A stretch of 64,000 nucleotides of DNA from Babylonia areolata (GCF_041734735.1 NC_134887.1:40438878-40502877); one strand, 5' to 3'. Shown: positions 1 to 12,288, counted from the first letter of the stretch. Notes: a model not told the origin generated them from the letters alone. Translations and numbers: made by a program.

Positions 1-194
1 AGACATGGTCAGGATCTGGCACAACACATCCAACACAGGGAACTGCCATTCAGGAAATGGCGAAAACCAGGCACGGAAACTGGTGTTCAGTGACGCACTG
101 CCTTCATCGACGCAACCAGCTAGCCTTCAATAACAACCTCAAGAGCTCCAGCCATATTTTACAAACAGTAAGGTGGAGCCTGTACGTAAACAAA

Positions 195-329
195 TTAACT
201 CTCTCCATACGAACGGCGAAAGAGCCGACGTTAACAGCGTTTCATCCCAATTACCATCATCAAAATATTGCAAGCGGAACGCTCTCATACTGAAGAGGTG
301 AATGTTGACAAAGAATACTACAGTTCTGA

Positions 330-330
<1 letters not shown>
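195..330 (+). mobile_element. MITE-like element, left part (family E)
   Basis: Bases about 199-330 match 44068-44200 almost base for base (shared core with AACGGCGAAAGAG and CAAAATATTGCAAGCGGAA). The complete copy at 44 kb has inverted ends, so this is its left half. The match stops where a pure CA repeat begins at 331, so the right half has been lost or replaced by the microsatellite. It has no coding capacity. Confidence 0.65.

Positions 331-380
<50 letters not shown>
331..380. repeat. (CA)25 microsatellite
   Basis: Uninterrupted CA dinucleotides, followed by an A-rich tract with AAAC units up to about 420. It abuts the broken edge of a MITE-like fragment. Confidence 0.95.
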
Positions 381-384
<4 letters not shown>

Positions 385-1151
385 AACAAAAACAAAACAC
401 ACACACACAAAAAAAAACAGCTTTAAATGCGCAGCGCAGTTCAAGCAAAATGGTAATTCTGTTTCGAACACAATGTTCTCAGGAAAATGAAAGAAAATCT
501 GCTGATTTTGTAGCTCAACTGCGGACGGACATAATTCGTGAGTTTTTAACTGCAATGCGGACTATGCACAAATCCCTCTCAATAAAACTGAGCATACTAC
601 TCCTCTTCCTTTCAATAACATGTTATCGCGAACAGTAACACGTGCTAGCAAATGATTATTGATTAAATTGTGTTTGATCTCGTATTTTCCGCTTGGGTGA
701 ATGTATATAGTGTAAGACATTCACACTCAGTGTAAAACACAAAAGCCTTTTTATGCCCGGAGTTATGTCTTCAAACGTGTTTTAAATGAACGAGATCCGT
801 TTTTAGAAAATTATTTCCCATGATATATTTACACTATTTCACACTGGAAAGCATTATTTCGATAAATTTGAGAGATATGTGCATCAATGCAATTTCAATA
901 TTGAGCGAAAGAAGATAAAATGACTGCTATTAATCATTTGTCAGTATGTCACATAACAAGTAACATATTTTATGAATAAGGAAGAAAAATGGAACTGTAA
1001 ATTCTTTGTGAACATATTGAAACAGTTTGTGCCTTTCCCAGACGTGCAACGTTATCATACTTAGAATGTGTGGAAAGTACTGATTTTCTGCTATTTTTAA
1101 GCCAAATTTGGTGTCAACTGACTAAACATTTCCAGTAAAAAAAAAGAATGT

Positions 1152-1193
<42 letters not shown>

Positions 1194-2689
1194 CTATTTT
1201 CAAGTTTTAATTATCCTTTCACTCCTATTGGAGTATGGAGGATTACTGCAAAATAATCTTTTCATGCCCAGAACAAACATTTCCAAATACACAACAATGT
1301 CACATAAAAGTTGAGAAAACACAAATGTCTTTTAACTCCAAAAGTGTAGCTATGCAACATTTGCAAATGTAATCATCTTACTTACAGCTAAAATGATTTT
1401 TTGCCCCCCTTTGAGCATATTACAAAAATAAAAACCGATTTTGGAGACCTTTTTTTTAACATATCTATTTCGTAACTGATCATAGACTCTGTTTGAATAA
1501 AGTCAAAAACCATTTTTGACTGCATAGGTGTGTGCATACTGGCGGGTGTGCGCGTGCACGTGTGTGTGTGTCTGTGTGTGTGCGCGCACGCGTGTTTGAA
1601 ATAGTGTAATGGTGATAATGATGATTGGGCTTGCTTTGCTATGACTCTGCTGTGTGTGATTTTGTTAATCATGTTGTATGCCAAATTTTACTTTTATGCT
1701 TATGATCTGTATTACAGACTCTGTCACACTTAATTTCTCTTGCTGAGACAAAGTTATTCTGATTTCGATGAAAAATTTAAAAATGTGAAAAATTTGTCCA
1801 GTTGACAGTTTAGACAGACAACCCTCGATATATGAATATACCATGCACACACAACATAGTACGTACATGCACATAAGCATCAACACACTGAAGATTCCCC
1901 AACATACAATTAAGTCTGAAGATTTAACACATTTTAAATTCAAATATGCATTTTTACAAGACAAGCATCGTACTAATGATCGGCAAATGCTGTGTCCGTT
2001 TCCATAAAAGCATATGTTCCAAATAAAAATTTCTTTCATTTAATCTTATCTTAATGTCAGAATGGTCAATGTGATGACCGTGGACACCTAACGGGAAGAA
2101 GAAGACACGTGTTTGTCATGTAATAGTTTTCTAGATCTCGATATGAACACATTATGGTTCCCAATTCTACTAAAACTTTTCATTTGTATCTTTTCTTAGT
2201 AGAAATATTACATTGTTATTTTTTTCATGAGTCAGAAAAAAGTTTGATAGGTGCTAGCTAAATCAGTTGTAAGGTATTCTAATTTGAGGAACGTCACATA
2301 TGATTATCTTCTGAACGCCTGATACATGAAGAACCAATTCCAAGTTCATGAATCAATTAAAGATAAATAAAGCTGGGTCACATCTGCACCCACTCGTACC
2401 CACACCTCAGTACTCATCACATACCCGACCACCCACCAGCTACCCACCCCCACCTCCATACATACACAGTTTGTTATCACCATATAATTTTCACGCTTGT
2501 CACTCTGTTCAAGCAATGGTTCAGTGCAAATCTTTGACAACATACCATTAAATAAGTCATATCCCTACACACTGGTTCTGTTCCCATCTCCATCGTCAGA
2601 TCATTGAACAATCCCTGACAAACAATATACACTGACTCTGCCGGTTTCTGTCAGCACATCTTCAAGTCCTACCCTCGTTAGTCAGTTTT

Positions 2690-2812
2690 GTGCCTACCTG
2701 TGCCCCTAGCCACGTGTGGTCAGTGGTTCTGTGCCTACCTGTGCCCCTAGCCACGTGTGGTCAGTGGTTCTGTGCCTACCTGTGCCCCTAGCCACGTGTG
2801 GTCAGTGGTTCT
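2690..2812. repeat. 41-bp minisatellite, three copies, each with a CACGTG palindrome
   Basis: The unit beginning GTGCCTACCTGTGCCCCTAG repeats at 2690, 2731 and 2772 with essentially no divergence, and a fourth copy starts at 2813 but departs after a few bases. Each unit holds CCACGTGTGG, which includes the E-box core CACGTG. The near-identity suggests recent amplification. Regulatory use is not shown. Confidence 0.9.
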
Positions 2813-3346
2813 GTGCCTGTCACTTGTCAGCATGCCTCGGAACAAGTCCTGGCCACACGAACTGCTTTGGTCCTTGCCGTTTACCCGCCACTACATGCTT
2901 GGCTAAATCCTTGCCACAGACACTGAAGACAGCATGACTTCAGACGAGTGTTGGGTGATACAACGTATGGTCCACATCCTCACTGACAAACAGCATCACT
3001 GTCACTGACTTGTCTCTGCTTCCACAGAGGTGTAACACGTGCTGGCAGCACTGTCCTCAGCCAATCACTGTTCTCCGCAGTATTAATTTCGGCGTCCGGA
3101 AGTGACGATTGCGCACGCGTCAGTCAGGACACGCCTTCCTGTGTGTGGAGTCAGTGAGACAATAACTTCGCAGAGGCCGCTGGTGGCACGGGTGTCTTCT
3201 GATTGGTTGCTGTCTTGTACGATCTCCCTCTTTCTCACATGTGCGCGCACGCACGTATTCACACACACACGCACGGACGCACTCACACGCACACACACAC
3301 ACACACACACATAGGCACACACGTTCATACATAGGTACACACGCAC

Positions 3347-3377
<31 letters not shown>

Positions 3378-3963
3378 TGTATAATTGTATGCAAATACAC
3401 ATTCATACATACATCATCGTTATCACGATAACGTTGAAAATGATGAGGAGGATACTGCTGCTGCTGCTGTTCATGATGATGATGCTGATAACGATGATGT
3501 CAATGAGTACAATGAAAGCTACTTATTCGCACGGCCTGTTGAGAGAACGATAACCATTTCTGCTACCATCAATCAACAGAAACGACAATGATGAACAAAC
3601 AAAAAAAACCCAAAAAACCAAAAACAAGAAAAACAACAACGAAAACAAGCAAACAAAACGAAAAAAAACGAACGCAATGATAACGACCTTGTGGCCTAGA
3701 TATTCTGAATGTCAGCAGACCAGACAGATCTCAGTGGGGGGCAGGGGGGGCGGGGGGGGGGGGGGGAGGGCTCGGGAGGGGGCGTTGGGGGCGGGAGGGA
3801 GGCGTGGGATATTTTGCCATGAAAGACACACCAGTGTATAACCTTCTGTGAACTTCACTGGTGCTCGTGTCGGTCGTGGGGGAGGGGGGGGGGGGGGGGT
3901 GAGGGAATGGAGGTTGGTGGGAAATCAGGATGATGATGATGATGATGACAACCGCCGTGACGA
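2813..3963. other. Gene-free, microsatellite and G-rich tracts
   Basis: This stretch holds a mixed CA/CG dinucleotide tract (about 3253-3377), GAT/GCT trinucleotides (about 3436-3500), an A-rich AAAC region (3596-3680) and two runs of G (3736-3790 and 3883-3900) with G-quadruplex potential on the plus strand. No convincing exon was found. Confidence 0.6.
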
Positions 3964-4082
3964 CAGTTTCAGTTTCAGTAGCTCAAGGAGGCGTCACTGA
4001 CAAATCCATATACGCTACACCACATCTGCCAAGCAGATGCCTGACCAGCAGCGTAACCCAACGCGCTTAGTCAGGCCTTGAG
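3964..4082 (-). mobile_element. SINE family C, 3' fragment
   Basis: Matches the reverse complement of the 3' end of the full element at 4590-4996. It includes the stretch CTCAAGGAGGCGTCACTG, the ATACGCTACACCACATCTG segment and the GACCAGCAGCGTAACCCAAC segment. It stops at TTGAG next to an A run. It is a truncated copy without a tRNA-like head. Confidence 0.75.
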
Positions 4083-4381
4083 AAAAAAAAAAAAAAAAAA
4101 GGTGAATAAATAATAGATACGCTTACATAAATAAATAAATAAATAATAATTATGATATAAAAAAAAGGTAGTAGTAATGGTAATAATTAAAAAAAAAAAA
4201 TAATAATAATAATAATAAATAAATAAATAAGACAACAATGATGATAAATAAGCAAATAAATGTAAAACATGAAGACACACATTCACACATACACCCACAC
4301 ATGCATAACAGAAATGCACCAAACATGCAGTTTCACAGTTATGAAAGCACAGTCAACTACATATAAACGTACATGAGCTCC

Positions 4382-4414
<33 letters not shown>

Positions 4415-4578
4415 TACCCTGCACCTCCTCTACCCCCCTCCTCCACACACTCCGTGACGACAATGATGACGATGACGACAATGAAGATAATGACGAACTT
4501 TTTGATGACGATGATGGCCATGACGATGATGACGAACTTTTTGATGACGATGATGGCCATGACGATGATGAAGACAAT
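4083..4578. repeat. Low-complexity A/T-rich, CA and GAY-rich DNA
   Basis: Poly(A) at 4083-4100, AAT/AAAT runs at about 4120-4235, (CA)n at 4383-4412, then a GATGAC-rich block at 4455-4578. In that block a 39-bp unit containing GAACTTTTTGATGACGATGA is tandemly duplicated. The open frames across it are simple Met/Thr or Ser repeats and are not genes. Confidence 0.8.
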
Positions 4579-4589
4579 GATGAATTTTA

Positions 4590-4714
4590 GGAGGAAGGTG
4601 GCAGAATGGTTAAGACGCTCAGCTGCCAATACAGAGAGTCCGTGAGGGTGTGGGTTCGAATCCCGCTCTCGCCCTTTCTCCTAAGTTTGACTGGAAAATC
4701 AAACTGAGCGTCTA

Positions 4715-4745
<31 letters not shown>

Positions 4746-4996
4746 CGTGTGCAGCACGCACTTGGCGCACTGAAAAAGAACCCATGGCAACGAGAGTGTT
4801 GTCCTCTGGCGAAATTACGTAAAATGAAATCCACTTTCATAGGTACACAAATATGTAAGCATGCACTCAAGGCCTGACTAAGCGCGTTGGGTTATGCTGC
4901 TGGTCAGGCATCTGCTCAACAGATGTGGTGTAGCGTGTATGGATTTGTCCGAACGCAGTGACGCCTCCTTGAGAAAGTGAAACTGAAACTGAAACG
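4590..4996 (+). mobile_element. Full-length tRNA-derived SINE (family C)
   Basis: A 407-bp insertion flanked by a perfect 11-bp target site duplication, GATGAATTTTA, at 4579-4589 and 4997-5007. The first 85 bases are tRNA-like, with a box A region (GGTGGCAGAATGGTTAAGAC) and a box B (GGTTCGAATCC). A central block holds GGATGAGACGATAAACCGAG, which is shared with family B. The tail carries CTGGTCAGGCATCTGC and CGCCTCCTTGAGAAAGTGAA. Such an element is copied from a Pol III transcript by LINE machinery. It resembles the molluscan SINE superfamilies with a conserved core (Meta- or V-type), but I could not confirm which. Confidence 0.88.
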
Positions 4997-5007
4997 GATG
5001 AATTTTA

Positions 5008-5243
5008 TGACAATGATGGCGATGACGATGACGGCGCTGGTGATTGAAGAGGTGTTTATTTACGCATGTGAATGTGCATGCATTTGCATTGTATGTGCGT
5101 TCACGTGCAATCGGTGCACGTATCCTGCACGTGTATGTGAGAGAGACAGAGAGATAGAGACTGAGAAGAAATGTGCATATGTGAACGGTGAGAGTCTCTT
5201 TATATCTATATCGATATCCATCTATCTATATCTATCTATATCT

Positions 5244-5292
<49 letters not shown>

Positions 5293-5589
5293 AATAAATA
5301 AAACGAAGTTGCAAACCAAGACCTATTTTGTTAAACAAAACAATAAAAATCTGAATTTTCGCTGCCACCCGGCAGCTTGGTCACAGACTACACTTATAAC
5401 AGGTGACGTAATGCTATTTTTTTACGTCATCTTTCAGGCCATACATGACGTCTTCTACTACGTAAAGTTATCATGTTCTAATTATTCCTTCAGTTGTCTA
5501 TGTACACATCACTCTTTTTCACTCTGATTCTCTGTATCTCAGTGATCGTGTGTAACCACCACCACGACAAACCAGACTGGTAACTCCAC
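5008..5589. other. Gene-free; (TA)n microsatellite
   Basis: Holds TATC/TATA repeats from about 5200 and a pure TA run at 5249-5290. The remainder is unique-looking DNA with no exon I can support. Confidence 0.6.
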
Positions 5590-6430
5590 GAATTAGAGTT
5601 CACAATGAAAACCCATAGATGTCGCTTCTCAAGTTCAGTCCAACAAAAACTGTCCCAAGGTTACATATCCGAAATAGTTCTCTTCTTTTCAGCTCCTCCA
5701 CTTTGTTGACCTGCTCCATCGCTGTCACCTGTAAAAAGCTGAGGCTGTCGTCAGAAGGGTGAGGGGTGGAAGAAACATGGGCAGCGACCAAACACTTGGT
5801 GCCTTTCCTCAGTTTGCAGTCGCTTTTGTGGTTTTCCCATCTTTTCTTAAGATCGTTGGAGCATCCCACATATTGTGCCTCAGGGCAAAGTCTACAGGTC
5901 AACTAGCATAAGACAGACCAAGGTTGGCGTGGTGCAGGAGAGGTGTTGGTTGATCTGCCAGCGCCTTCCATCCCAAGGAGAAATGACATGGTCTGTGAAG
6001 TGGCCAGGACTGCAGGTGTCACAGCGAGGTGCCTGACATTTGAAGAAGCCTCGGATGTTGTCAGGGCCATGAACCACAAACCGCCTGGGGACAGTGGGTT
6101 TGTACATACTGCCCAGGTTTCTGCGGCGTCTGCTACAATTCTCAGGTTTTGGGGGAAAATTCTTTGTTTTGGGGGTCAGCATAGAGTAAATTGGTGATAT
6201 GTCTGATTGTTTCTGATTTGGAAGGGAATTATGGATCAAATATAGTGACCCAAGCCAGTTTCTTTGGTTTCTTTTTTCTGGTGGCAGTCAGCAGTTCTCT
6301 CCTGTCTCTTCTGGCACCTTTCACCAGATCAGATTTTGCCTTGTCAAAATTCCAACCTGCCAAGGTAAAGAAGCGGGCATACTCATCAGTTCTACACACA
6401 AGCAGGTCGTCTTCACTGCATATCATGGTA
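5590..6430 (-). mobile_element. Penelope-like retroelement fossil, 3' part with GIY-YIG domain
   Basis: The minus strand encodes, in pieces, the C-terminal end of a Penelope-like element. It shows a basic linker, a Cys-rich segment (FFKCQAPRCDTC) and a GIY-YIG endonuclease-like segment with TCRLCPEAQYVGCSNDLKKR and WENHKSDCK followed by VAAHV. This order, linker then FKC...C..C then GIY-YIG, is the usual one for the family. The reverse transcriptase upstream is absent, so the copy is 5'-truncated. It is broken in a few places, consistent with an old insertion. It is a fossil and unlikely to be active. Confidence 0.75.
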
Positions 6431-6509
6431 GTCTTGTCCCCACTCCTGTAATAAGGCCCTTGAACACTGGAGGAGGATGACTAGGGGGGGATGGGGGGGG
6501 AAGGTAAGC

Positions 6510-6545
<36 letters not shown>

Positions 6546-6926
6546 CTGTGCGTGTGTGTAGTACGTGTGTGTGCGCGCGTGTTTGTGTGTGTGTGTGTGC
6601 ACAAATGTGATACCGTGCATGTGTGCCTGACCGTCCGTCTGTCTGCCTATCTAAGTGTGTACAAGTTTATATATCACTTCAGGCTGCAAACGTTGACCTG
6701 AAATCTTAGTTAACCTTCAGGGAGGAGGGGTGTGGTTGGTGGATGCAACACACTATCTTCGCTCCAAGCCCAAGGTGTTCATAATTATTGTGCTCAAGCT
6801 TTAACCGGCATTGATGATCCTCTCATGGGCTGTTTCCAATGTTTGCTGTCATTCCTGCTAGCGGGTGTCAAGCTCTGAGTGTCCTTTTCACATGAACACA
6901 CATACATTGTTCAAAAATCACCTCTG

Positions 6927-6958
<32 letters not shown>

Positions 6959-7418
6959 CACACACACAGAGCATTGAACGAGTCTCATGATCATGTCACA
7001 ACAAGTCAGACCCAACAGGCTGCAGACGAAAGAAGTTAAGAGAGAGAGAGGGGAAGAGAGGGAAGGGCACATACCATGTGTTGCGCGTGCACAAATGGAA
7101 TACGTGATGATCGCTTTCCGCGAGAGACTGCCGAGTATTGCATGACGGGCACTTCGCGCGCGGCGAGAAGACGTGAACTTTGCTCACGTCAACACACAGG
7201 GCCATATCAGAGCTGTTTGGGTCGCCATTGTGTGCATACAGAGAGAGAGAGAGAGGCTCCTCAGATGGTCGTGGAATTTTCGTGAATGATGTGAATCAAA
7301 AGTACTGTGAATCGAAAGAGGAGTTGTCTACATGAACAACACCCCTGTCACAGTGTTTCGGCTGTCTGGCTGTGACTAAGATGTTTGCTGAGTGAGTTTG
7401 GATATTGTTGCTCCTGAA
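6431..7418. other. Gene-free; microsatellites
   Basis: Contains a G run (6484-6500), a compound TA/TG tract (6508-6600), (CA)n at 6925-6967 and GA runs near 7040 and 7240. A 70-codon minus-strand open frame at 6996-7205 matches nothing I know and has no splice context. Confidence 0.55.
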
Positions 7419-7437
7419 CGCTCTCTCTCTCTCTATG

Positions 7438-7469
<32 letters not shown>

Positions 7470-7472
7470 TAA

Positions 7473-7511
<39 letters not shown>
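7419..7511. repeat. Palindromic (CT)n(AT)n(AG)n compound microsatellite
   Basis: CT repeats, then AT repeats, then AG repeats, followed by a second AT block and a second AG block. Because CT and AG are complementary and AT is self-complementary, the first three blocks form one continuous inverted repeat able to fold into a hairpin or cruciform. Confidence 0.9.
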
Positions 7512-7862
7512 AGAACAAACACATCCATCTGTCAAATGTTCCAGATTTTCGGAACGATCACGTTCCTTCTTCAAGGGATAAGTTGTTTACATGTTACCAG
7601 GGTCACTTTTACTATGCCATGTTTCGTCCAGAGCCGAAAGAATTGCAGTTGTCTATTTTCTTCTACTTTCAAAACAAATACTTGGCTGGAGCGCATGAAC
7701 ACAGAGCACAGATCATACTACGATCAACCTGTTGAAATAGTGAGTACAACTTGTGAGCGTAGGAGATGCTAATTTTACTAAGAACTTGAACTGAAACATA
7801 ACTTTTGAATATATTCAGAAAATGCATGAAGTTAATCTAAAAATGGATCAAAATACCGATGA

Positions 7863-7905
<43 letters not shown>

Positions 7906-8529
7906 TGAAATAATTGCAACTAGCACATCGCTAATTAAGCGAAACGAAAATTCTCCCAGAAAACAAATGAAGGCTACTTTTTGCAGAGTAAACATAAGAA
8001 GAATTTCAACACGTTCTTTCTTTGCAAGCGTAGTTTAGCTCTGGTTAGTTTCGATACACCCATAAAAGAAAACAAATTGTACATAGGCTCATTTTGAACT
8101 CGACAAAGAATTTATTACTGTTGAAACCTCAGATGTTGTAAGATCTGATAAGATAATATCCACATTTCTTCACCTGTACGTTTCCGTTTATAAGACGGGG
8201 GGAAAATGGGGGAAAGTTTCATTGATGCATTCATCAGCCGCAGTTGCATAATCCAACCAATGTTATGGGACATCATTCTTAATATACTATGCGATTCTTT
8301 TTTCCTCGGATCTCACTTATCTAAAAACATTACACTTCGTAAATGAATCAGTTAAATTTGATTTGTATAGAGCGCGTGAAAATCTACACACTTCTGTTAC
8401 TTGTTCACAGCACCACACAAACATGCAGAGACAAAAACGAGAAGAAACAAGTGCCTGTACAGTAGACAGCACACACAGAGACACAATTACACACACACGC
8501 ACACGCGCGTGCATGCGAGCACGCATGCA

Positions 8530-8572
<43 letters not shown>

Positions 8573-8614
8573 CAATTCAACTGGCTTACAGCGAAAGTAA
8601 TATGGTTTCGCAGC

Positions 8615-8646
<32 letters not shown>

Positions 8647-9173
8647 AGAGTAGTTAGTGGAAGACGTTTTTCTAATGTTCTGGAGGATCGAATTCCAAAG
8701 AGAATGAATGATTTTCAGAACACATGGATGTCATTTAAACCATTGTTCTTGGAATATTCGGTTATTTCCACATGGCTGCCTGACCAGTAATTGCTGAATT
8801 TTCTTTCCTTTTTGATGATGTTTGGCACAGCTCTTTATTTCACGATCCACACATTAAGTTCGAGTGCAGAAATTGTGAAAATGATTTTTTTTTTCGAACA
8901 TTATATCCTTGAGGCCCGATAATATATCTTCCACTGGAAATTGTATGATGAAACTGAAGTCTATGTGTCATATGATGAAACTGATGTCTATGTGAAGTCT
9001 GTCATATGATGAAACTGAAGTCTATGTGAAGTCTATGTGTCATATGATGAAACTGAAGTCTGTGTGTCAACCTGTCATAGTGTAATTGAATCCCACTCGT
9101 GTATGAAATACTCCGATTACTTTTTTCCCCCATACGTTTATGTACCTGCACCCTACACCCTGTTTCCCTAATA

Positions 9174-9210
<37 letters not shown>

Positions 9211-9789
9211 TATTGATATTATAACTCCTTTGTATTTTAGAACTGAATAGAAACAAGCAAAACAAAACAAATAAACAAAACAAAAAAAAACAAAACAAAA
9301 AAAATCAGAGGAGCAACAGACCTGAAGGCTCGCTGTACGAACTACTCTGTTGGTAAGGGGACATCACTCACACACCTTGAAACAGATCTCAGTGGAGAGA
9401 AGGGTCTGGAAAGTGAAGTTCAGATATATATATATATATATAGATATATGTGTGTGTGTGTGTGTGTGTGTGTCTACAGAGGAAAATGTTCTGTCTTTCT
9501 TGGATTTGAATAAATGATACGATGGAGAGCTCTTTTGTGATGGACACGTCCCTGGACTCCTTTGGGGAAGCCAGTGGAGTCTCTTGAAAACAGGGGCCGA
9601 TGTGTTGAGACTTCCTTGACACTGCAACAAGCATAACTCTGTGTGTGTGTGTGTGTGTTGTGCGGTTTTTACCCCTGCGATTATCCATATCTGCAATTTG
9701 TAGGGTTGTATTAGTGTATATAGATGTTGTGTTTCCACTTCTGTGCCCTCGTGTGCTCTTGAGTGGTATAAAGCACAATTATTGTATAT
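7512..9789. other. Gene-free; several dinucleotide tracts
   Basis: Contains (TA)n at 7867-7902, (CA)n at 8529-8570, poly(T) at 8616-8641, (TA)n at 9174-9207 and compound TA/TG at 9424-9473. Nothing here reads as a host exon. Open frames in the region are His/Thr or Cys/Val repeats. Confidence 0.6.
8943..9068. repeat. Short irregular tandem repeat
   Basis: The phrase CATATGATGAAACTGAAGTC recurs four times with variants, separated by TATGTG or TATGTGAAGTCTATGTG. It is an irregular minisatellite of about 25-40 bp per unit. Confidence 0.85.
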
Positions 9790-9865
9790 GTATTATCTCA
9801 TTTGAGGCGCTTAGAGCCCATCATGATATATGGGGAGTTAGCGCCAAATAAGTACGATATATTAT
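9790..9865 (+). mobile_element. Isolated retroposon 3' tail
   Basis: Reads GAGGCGCTTAGAGCCC, a short spacer, then GCGCCAAATAAGTA followed by an ATT-rich end. This matches the tail type on SINE A1, repeat D and the LINE at 38.6 kb. Only the last 70 or so bases are recognisable, so it is a severely truncated insertion. Confidence 0.55.
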
Positions 9866-11936
9866 CATTATCATTGTTGTTATTGTTTATAACGGCAGCA
9901 TTTTTGCACAGCCTGGAAAATCAATGCTTAACTTGAACCTGCAGGAGACAGTAAAGATGAACGGTTGAAATAGTCTAGTTCTGACACACACAGAGAGAGA
10001 GAGAGAGGGATACCACCATGCCGCAAGCTGTTCCATGCATTAGAAGGAATGGACGAGCTTTAATCTAATCAGTACCTTGCTTGCCCCTCCAGACGACCCA
10101 TTTGTTAGGGTCAGGGGAAAAAAAATCACAAAAAATACAAAACACAAAAGTAACTGAATGAAACTCGCTGTACTTGACCCACTAACCCCTCCCCTCACGT
10201 CGTGTGTACGCCAACCCCCTCCCTCTCTTCACAGCCCTCAGAAGCTAAGTCGCTGCCAGTACCTTCTTGCTGGTAGCTTTCTTCACTGCAGATACTTTAT
10301 TCAACGTCTTCATGATCCTCGTCAATGTCGAAATCTTCAGTTTGAAGCATTTCAATCACTTCAGCAGCAGTAAAAAGCCGCTGTCCTGATCCAGTTTGCT
10401 CATTAATTTTCCATTTGTATCGCCAATGGCGCCATTTTCGATACGTATGCAGATTAGCTTGTCATGTGGGGTACCAAGGTCAACGGCTCGCCAGCGAGTG
10501 TATAGCTACGGAACCTAAAGAATAAACCTTCCATTCGACCCTCGACACGTTCGCAATGCCACATATGAATATATATATATATATATTATATTTCCAGGTA
10601 GATACATGTGTGGTAACACCTGGCATATACAAATGATTTTTATGTACATACATATGTATATATATGTGTCTGTGTGTGTATGTCTCTCGCGCTGTGTGTG
10701 TGTGTGTGTTAACAAGCTGTGTGTCACAAAAACAACTTTCCGCTGATTGTGTATGTACAATGCATGCGCAGGTATATCTGCATGAAACTTATGCACGTAT
10801 ATGTATATGTATATATAAGGGCCAATGTATACATATGCACGAATGTGTGTGTTCGCGCGAGCGCGCGCACGTGTGTGTGTGTATGTGCGCGCGCGCGCGC
10901 GCGTGTGTGTGTGTGCGCGGTTATTTGATCAGTACAAGTAAAGTGCCTTTTCAACCTATCTTTTTTTCTGGCAGGGTTTCTTTCTGTTTACTCGTTTCTT
11001 TACTCGATGTACATACTCGTATATGCCTGTCCACCAGTTGTCCAGTTGTCTTTATAAGTGTGAGTATGTGTGTGCGTGACGCGTGCGCGCGTATGTGTAT
11101 GTGTAGGTGCGTGCGTGTTTGTGTCTGTGTCTGTGTGTCTGGTTTGTTTGTCCCCAGTACATACACACACTGGTAAGATTTCTACACAGTTCCTGCGTAC
11201 GTGCGTGCGCATACCGCGGCCGCGCACACTTCAACACGCACACGCTTATCAAAGCAAAGGAATTGTCGGGGAAATTGTTCAGTGCGAGTTATACACATTA
11301 TGTATTTTATCATATCATATATTATAATTATTAATGTCTGTCGTGTTGTCATTTGCAGCCGGGACTGTCGTTATCAGCAGACACTGTTTACCTCCTACAC
11401 AAACAGAAAAAAGTAATTAAAAAAAAAAAAAAAAAAAATTCAACGTGTCATGACAAACCTTTTGAGGTGTAGCCTATACTTTGTAGCCAGCCTTTCGTTG
11501 ATCATGAATAACCACGGCAAAAAAGATAACGCATAACACTTATCTGTTTGAACAAATTAAAGTGCTGACAAACTCATCCATTTCCTTTGTCAACACTTGC
11601 TCGCAGCAAATTGGGTCACCTTGATTTGCCGGCGTTTCAAAAGGGGCACAGTTTTTTGTTGTTGTTTTTTTTTTTCGTCGTCGTTGTGTTTTTGTGGAGG
11701 GAGGTGGGTCGAGTGGGGGGGGAGGGGGGGGGGGACAAAGTTGGTCAGTTTGGCTGATAGTATTGACGTCACCGCAACCACACTGACTCGGAGAATGGCT
11801 TCAAGATTACCTCGTTTCTTATTTTATTTTATTTTATTTTAATTATATCTGCTTTTTTATGCTTGCCTTTTTATTTATTGATGCAAATTCTTAATACAAT
11901 GATGACCTTTTTTTTTTTTTCTTTTACCACAGCAGC
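9866..11936. other. Gene-free; GT/CG-rich tracts
   Basis: Holds TA (10566-10590) and mixed TG/GCGC tracts (10835-10920 and 11060-11140), poly(A) at 11418-11438, a G-rich run at 11697-11735 and an ATTTT ladder at 11820-11840. The 170-codon frame at 10664-11176 is a Cys/Val microsatellite translation with no domain. Confidence 0.6.
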
Positions 11937-12000
11937 TGTGGTGTAGCGTATATATTGATCAGCCCGCACGCTGTGACACCTTGGAAACTGATCGGTTGAC
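11937..12000 (+). mobile_element. SINE family C, 3' scrap
   Basis: Bases AGCTGTGGTGTAGCGTATAT onward match the 3' region of the full family C element (around 4920-4970). Only about 60 bp remain. It sits just upstream of an inverted, larger family C copy. Confidence 0.5.
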
Positions 12001-12043
12001 GTTTTTGAGGATCGGCCATTGAATAGATGAATGGACTTGTGTA

Positions 12044-12256
12044 TGGTTTCAGTTTCAATTTCTCAAGGAGGCGTGACTGCGTTCGGACAAATCCATATAC
12101 GCTACACCACACCTAATATTTATTGCATGCATGTATATGAATGTGTATTGTGTGCGCGTGCGTTTATGTAAGTTTGTACCTGCCTATGTGTGCGTATGTG
12201 TTAGGGTAGCTGTTAGATACACATGTATTGTTAAAATGTATGTACGCAGTGTGTAT

Positions 12257-12288
<32 letters not shown>

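Larger units (their letters stand above)
1..2340. other. Gene-free A+T-rich DNA
   Basis: I see no coding exon with splice signals or a recognisable protein here. Apart from the MITE-like fragment and the CA tract listed separately, the stretch holds a pure AC run at 1154-1189, a mixed GT/GC tract at about 1530-1595, and a short GAA run at 2093-2103 that could be the tail of an otherwise lost retroposon. Small open frames here are rich in His/Thr or Cys/Val from microsatellite translation and are not credible genes. Confidence 0.6.

Noticed and set aside
4591-4676. tRNA gene candidates in SINE heads (also at 39581, 12690, 46505, 54240)
   Set aside because: Box A and B regions are present, but the cloverleaf stems are imperfect and each is fused to a repeated SINE body. 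They are tRNA-derived heads, not tRNA genes.
10664-11176. 170-codon frame rich in Cys, Val and Arg
   Set aside because: Built from TG/CG dinucleotide tracts. The overlapping frames on the other strand are equally long. No domain or splice support.
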